From an uncultured bacterium (GTDB lineage Bacteria; Cyanobacteriota; Vampirovibrionia; Gastranaerophilales; Gastranaerophilaceae): DNA of 6,841 nucleotides. The DNA lies in contig USGC01000094.1 in NCBI GenBank assembly GCA_900554095.1, positions 1 to 6,841 of the forward strand. Reading direction: 5' to 3'. The notes under the pieces were generated by a model. It had not been told where the DNA came from. It saw only the letters and a program-made list of their open reading frames with translations, and did no database searches. Positions 5,805 through 6,841 of the stretch are shown one piece after another. The position numbers were made by a program, and so were the translations under genes. Position 1 is the first letter of the stretch, and each line of letters starts with the position of its first letter.

Positions 5805-5815
5805 ATCGTAGTAAC

Positions 5816-6841
5816 ATGACAAAAATAATAAAAAAATTAAGCCGTAACCTATCAACTTTACAGCCTTATCAAGTGATAATACTGGGTTTTTTATTTTACG
5901 CATCAGTTGGCGTGCTTTTAATATCAATGCCGTTTGCGCAAAAACAGTCCGTGGGCATAATTGATAACCTTTTTAATGTAGTATCAGCAATGTCAACAAC
6001 GGGCCTGACAACAGGTGCAATAAGCGAATTGTACACCCCGTTTGGCAAACTAATACTATTAGGGCTTATTCAATTAGGCGCAATAGGATATATGACAATA
6101 ACTTCATTTTTTATACTTTCTTCGGGGAGCAGGCTGCCGGTAAACAGAACTAAAATCCTTTCTGCAGAATTTCCGCTGCCGGAAGGTTTTAACATTAAGC
6201 AATTTGTTGTCAATATCATTATCTATACACTTGTGATTGAATTGATAGGAACAACCCTTTTAACCCTGGAATTCAATTCATTAGGACTTGAAAAACCGCT
6301 ATGGTCAGGCTTTTTCCATTCAATTTCTGCATTTTCAACAGCAGGTTTCAGTATTTACGGCAATGGGCTGGAAAATTTCAAAGATAATACATCAATTAAT
6401 CTTATTATCGCATTTTTATGCTACGCAGGCGCCATTGGTTTTATAATCCCAATGGATATTTACAGAAAGATTAAAGGTTACAGCAAAGAGATAACTTTTA
6501 CAACAAAAGTAATTTTGACTATAACATTTTTAATTGCAACAGCAGGAACGTTTTTATATATGGCTGGAAATAACACTACGCTGTTAAGCGCATTTTTCCA
6601 GGTAATGTCCGCATCGACAACCGCAGGCTTTAACACTGTTCCATTAGGAAATCTTCCTTGCAGCGCGTTATTGGTTCTTATCATAGCTATGGTAATCGGG
6701 GCCTCTCCGAGCGGAACAGGAGGCGGGATAAAGACAACAAGCATAAGTGCTCTGGCTGGTGTCGTTTCAAGCATCATAAAAGGCCAGCCCCAAAACGTTT
6801 CTTTCTTAAAACGAACTATCCCCTACTTACCGTGTTTTCAC
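5816..6841 (+). CDS. ktrB: Potassium uptake channel subunit KtrB (TrkH/KtrB family), 5' part
   Basis: KtrB is the membrane pore of the Na+-dependent K+ uptake system KtrAB; KtrA is its nucleotide-binding cytoplasmic partner. The frame runs 342 codons from the ATG to the window edge without a stop; family members are about 445 residues. Three of the four M1-P-M2 repeats are complete, with filter loops STTGL (60-64), STAGF (174-178) and TTAGFNT (268-274). The intramembrane gating loop follows as GASPSGTGGGIKTTS (295-309). The fourth pore loop should lie past the edge. The short N-terminus (LQPYQVIILGF) and IDNLFNVVSAMSTTGL / LGLIQLGAIGYMT resemble Bacillus subtilis KtrB more than long TrkH/TrkG proteins. 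GGGAG lies 11 nt before the ATG. It diverges from the symporter gene; a ktrA gene would be expected just to the right. Confidence 0.92.
   Translation, partial: MTKIIKKLSRNLSTLQPYQVIILGFLFYASVGVLLISMPFAQKQSVGIIDNLFNVVSAMSTTGLTTGAISELYTPFGKLILLGLIQLGAIGYMTITSFFILSSGSRLPVNRTKILSAEFPLPEGFNIKQFVVNIIIYTLVIELIGTTLLTLEFNSLGLEKPLWSGFFHSISAFSTAGFSIYGNGLENFKDNTSINLIIAFLCYAGAIGFIIPMDIYRKIKGYSKEITFTTKVILTITFLIATAGTFLYMAGNNTTLLSAFFQVMSASTTAGFNTVPLGNLPCSALLVLIIAMVIGASPSGTGGGIKTTSISALAGVVSSIIKGQPQNVSFLKRTIPYLPCFH

Noticed and set aside
6478..6777. A 99-codon minus-strand frame opposite ktrB
   Set aside because: The plus strand encodes conserved KtrB pore and gating-loop motifs here, so this is an antisense shadow.
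1..6841. A defence system, CRISPR array, prophage or insertion sequence
   Set aside because: No spacer-repeat array, transposase, integrase or recognisable defence domain appears in any frame; the genes are housekeeping, transport, maturation and a pilin with its likely regulator.

Overview
The window reads as chromosomal DNA of an AT-rich anaerobic bacterium that uses the standard code. The best guess is a gut-type Gastranaerophilales (Vampirovibrionia/'Melainabacteria', the non-photosynthetic sister group of cyanobacteria). The main clue is a pseudopilin whose start (FTMSEVLITLGIIGIIAAMTLP) and C-terminal end (DGWEIKDDYPW) match a style I associate with the many orphan type II secretion-like pilins of that group. 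An [FeFe]-hydrogenase maturase fits a fermentative anaerobe. This is inference from protein style, not a database result.

Layout, left to right: (1) the 5' part of hydE on the minus strand, cut by the window edge; (2) a 72-residue XRE-type repressor-like gene just upstream of it, same strand; (3) a divergent regulatory region with a near-perfect sigma70 promoter, a 14-bp palindrome and repeated AACATAT sites; (4) an orphan prepilin-like gene on the plus strand; (5) a convergent intergenic gap with three hairpins, one a good terminator for ileS; (6) ileS on the minus strand; (7) a DAACS-family glutamate/aspartate-type symporter on the minus strand, 34 bp upstream of ileS and probably co-transcribed with it; (8) a 123-bp divergent promoter region; (9) ktrB on the plus strand, cut by the right edge. 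Two of the genes, hydE and ktrB, run off the window without a stop codon.

Most genes are ordinary housekeeping or transport functions: isoleucyl-tRNA charging, acidic amino acid uptake, Na+-dependent K+ uptake and hydrogenase cofactor assembly. The most unusual feature is a roughly 69-bp, GC-rich, inverted-repeat-containing segment inserted in frame in the editing domain of ileS. It resembles the protein-coding palindromic elements known from Rickettsia. Second in interest are the regulatory layouts: a XRE/pilin divergent pair sharing candidate operators, and several genes whose -10 boxes lie so close to the start codon that their mRNAs would be leaderless or have minimal leaders.
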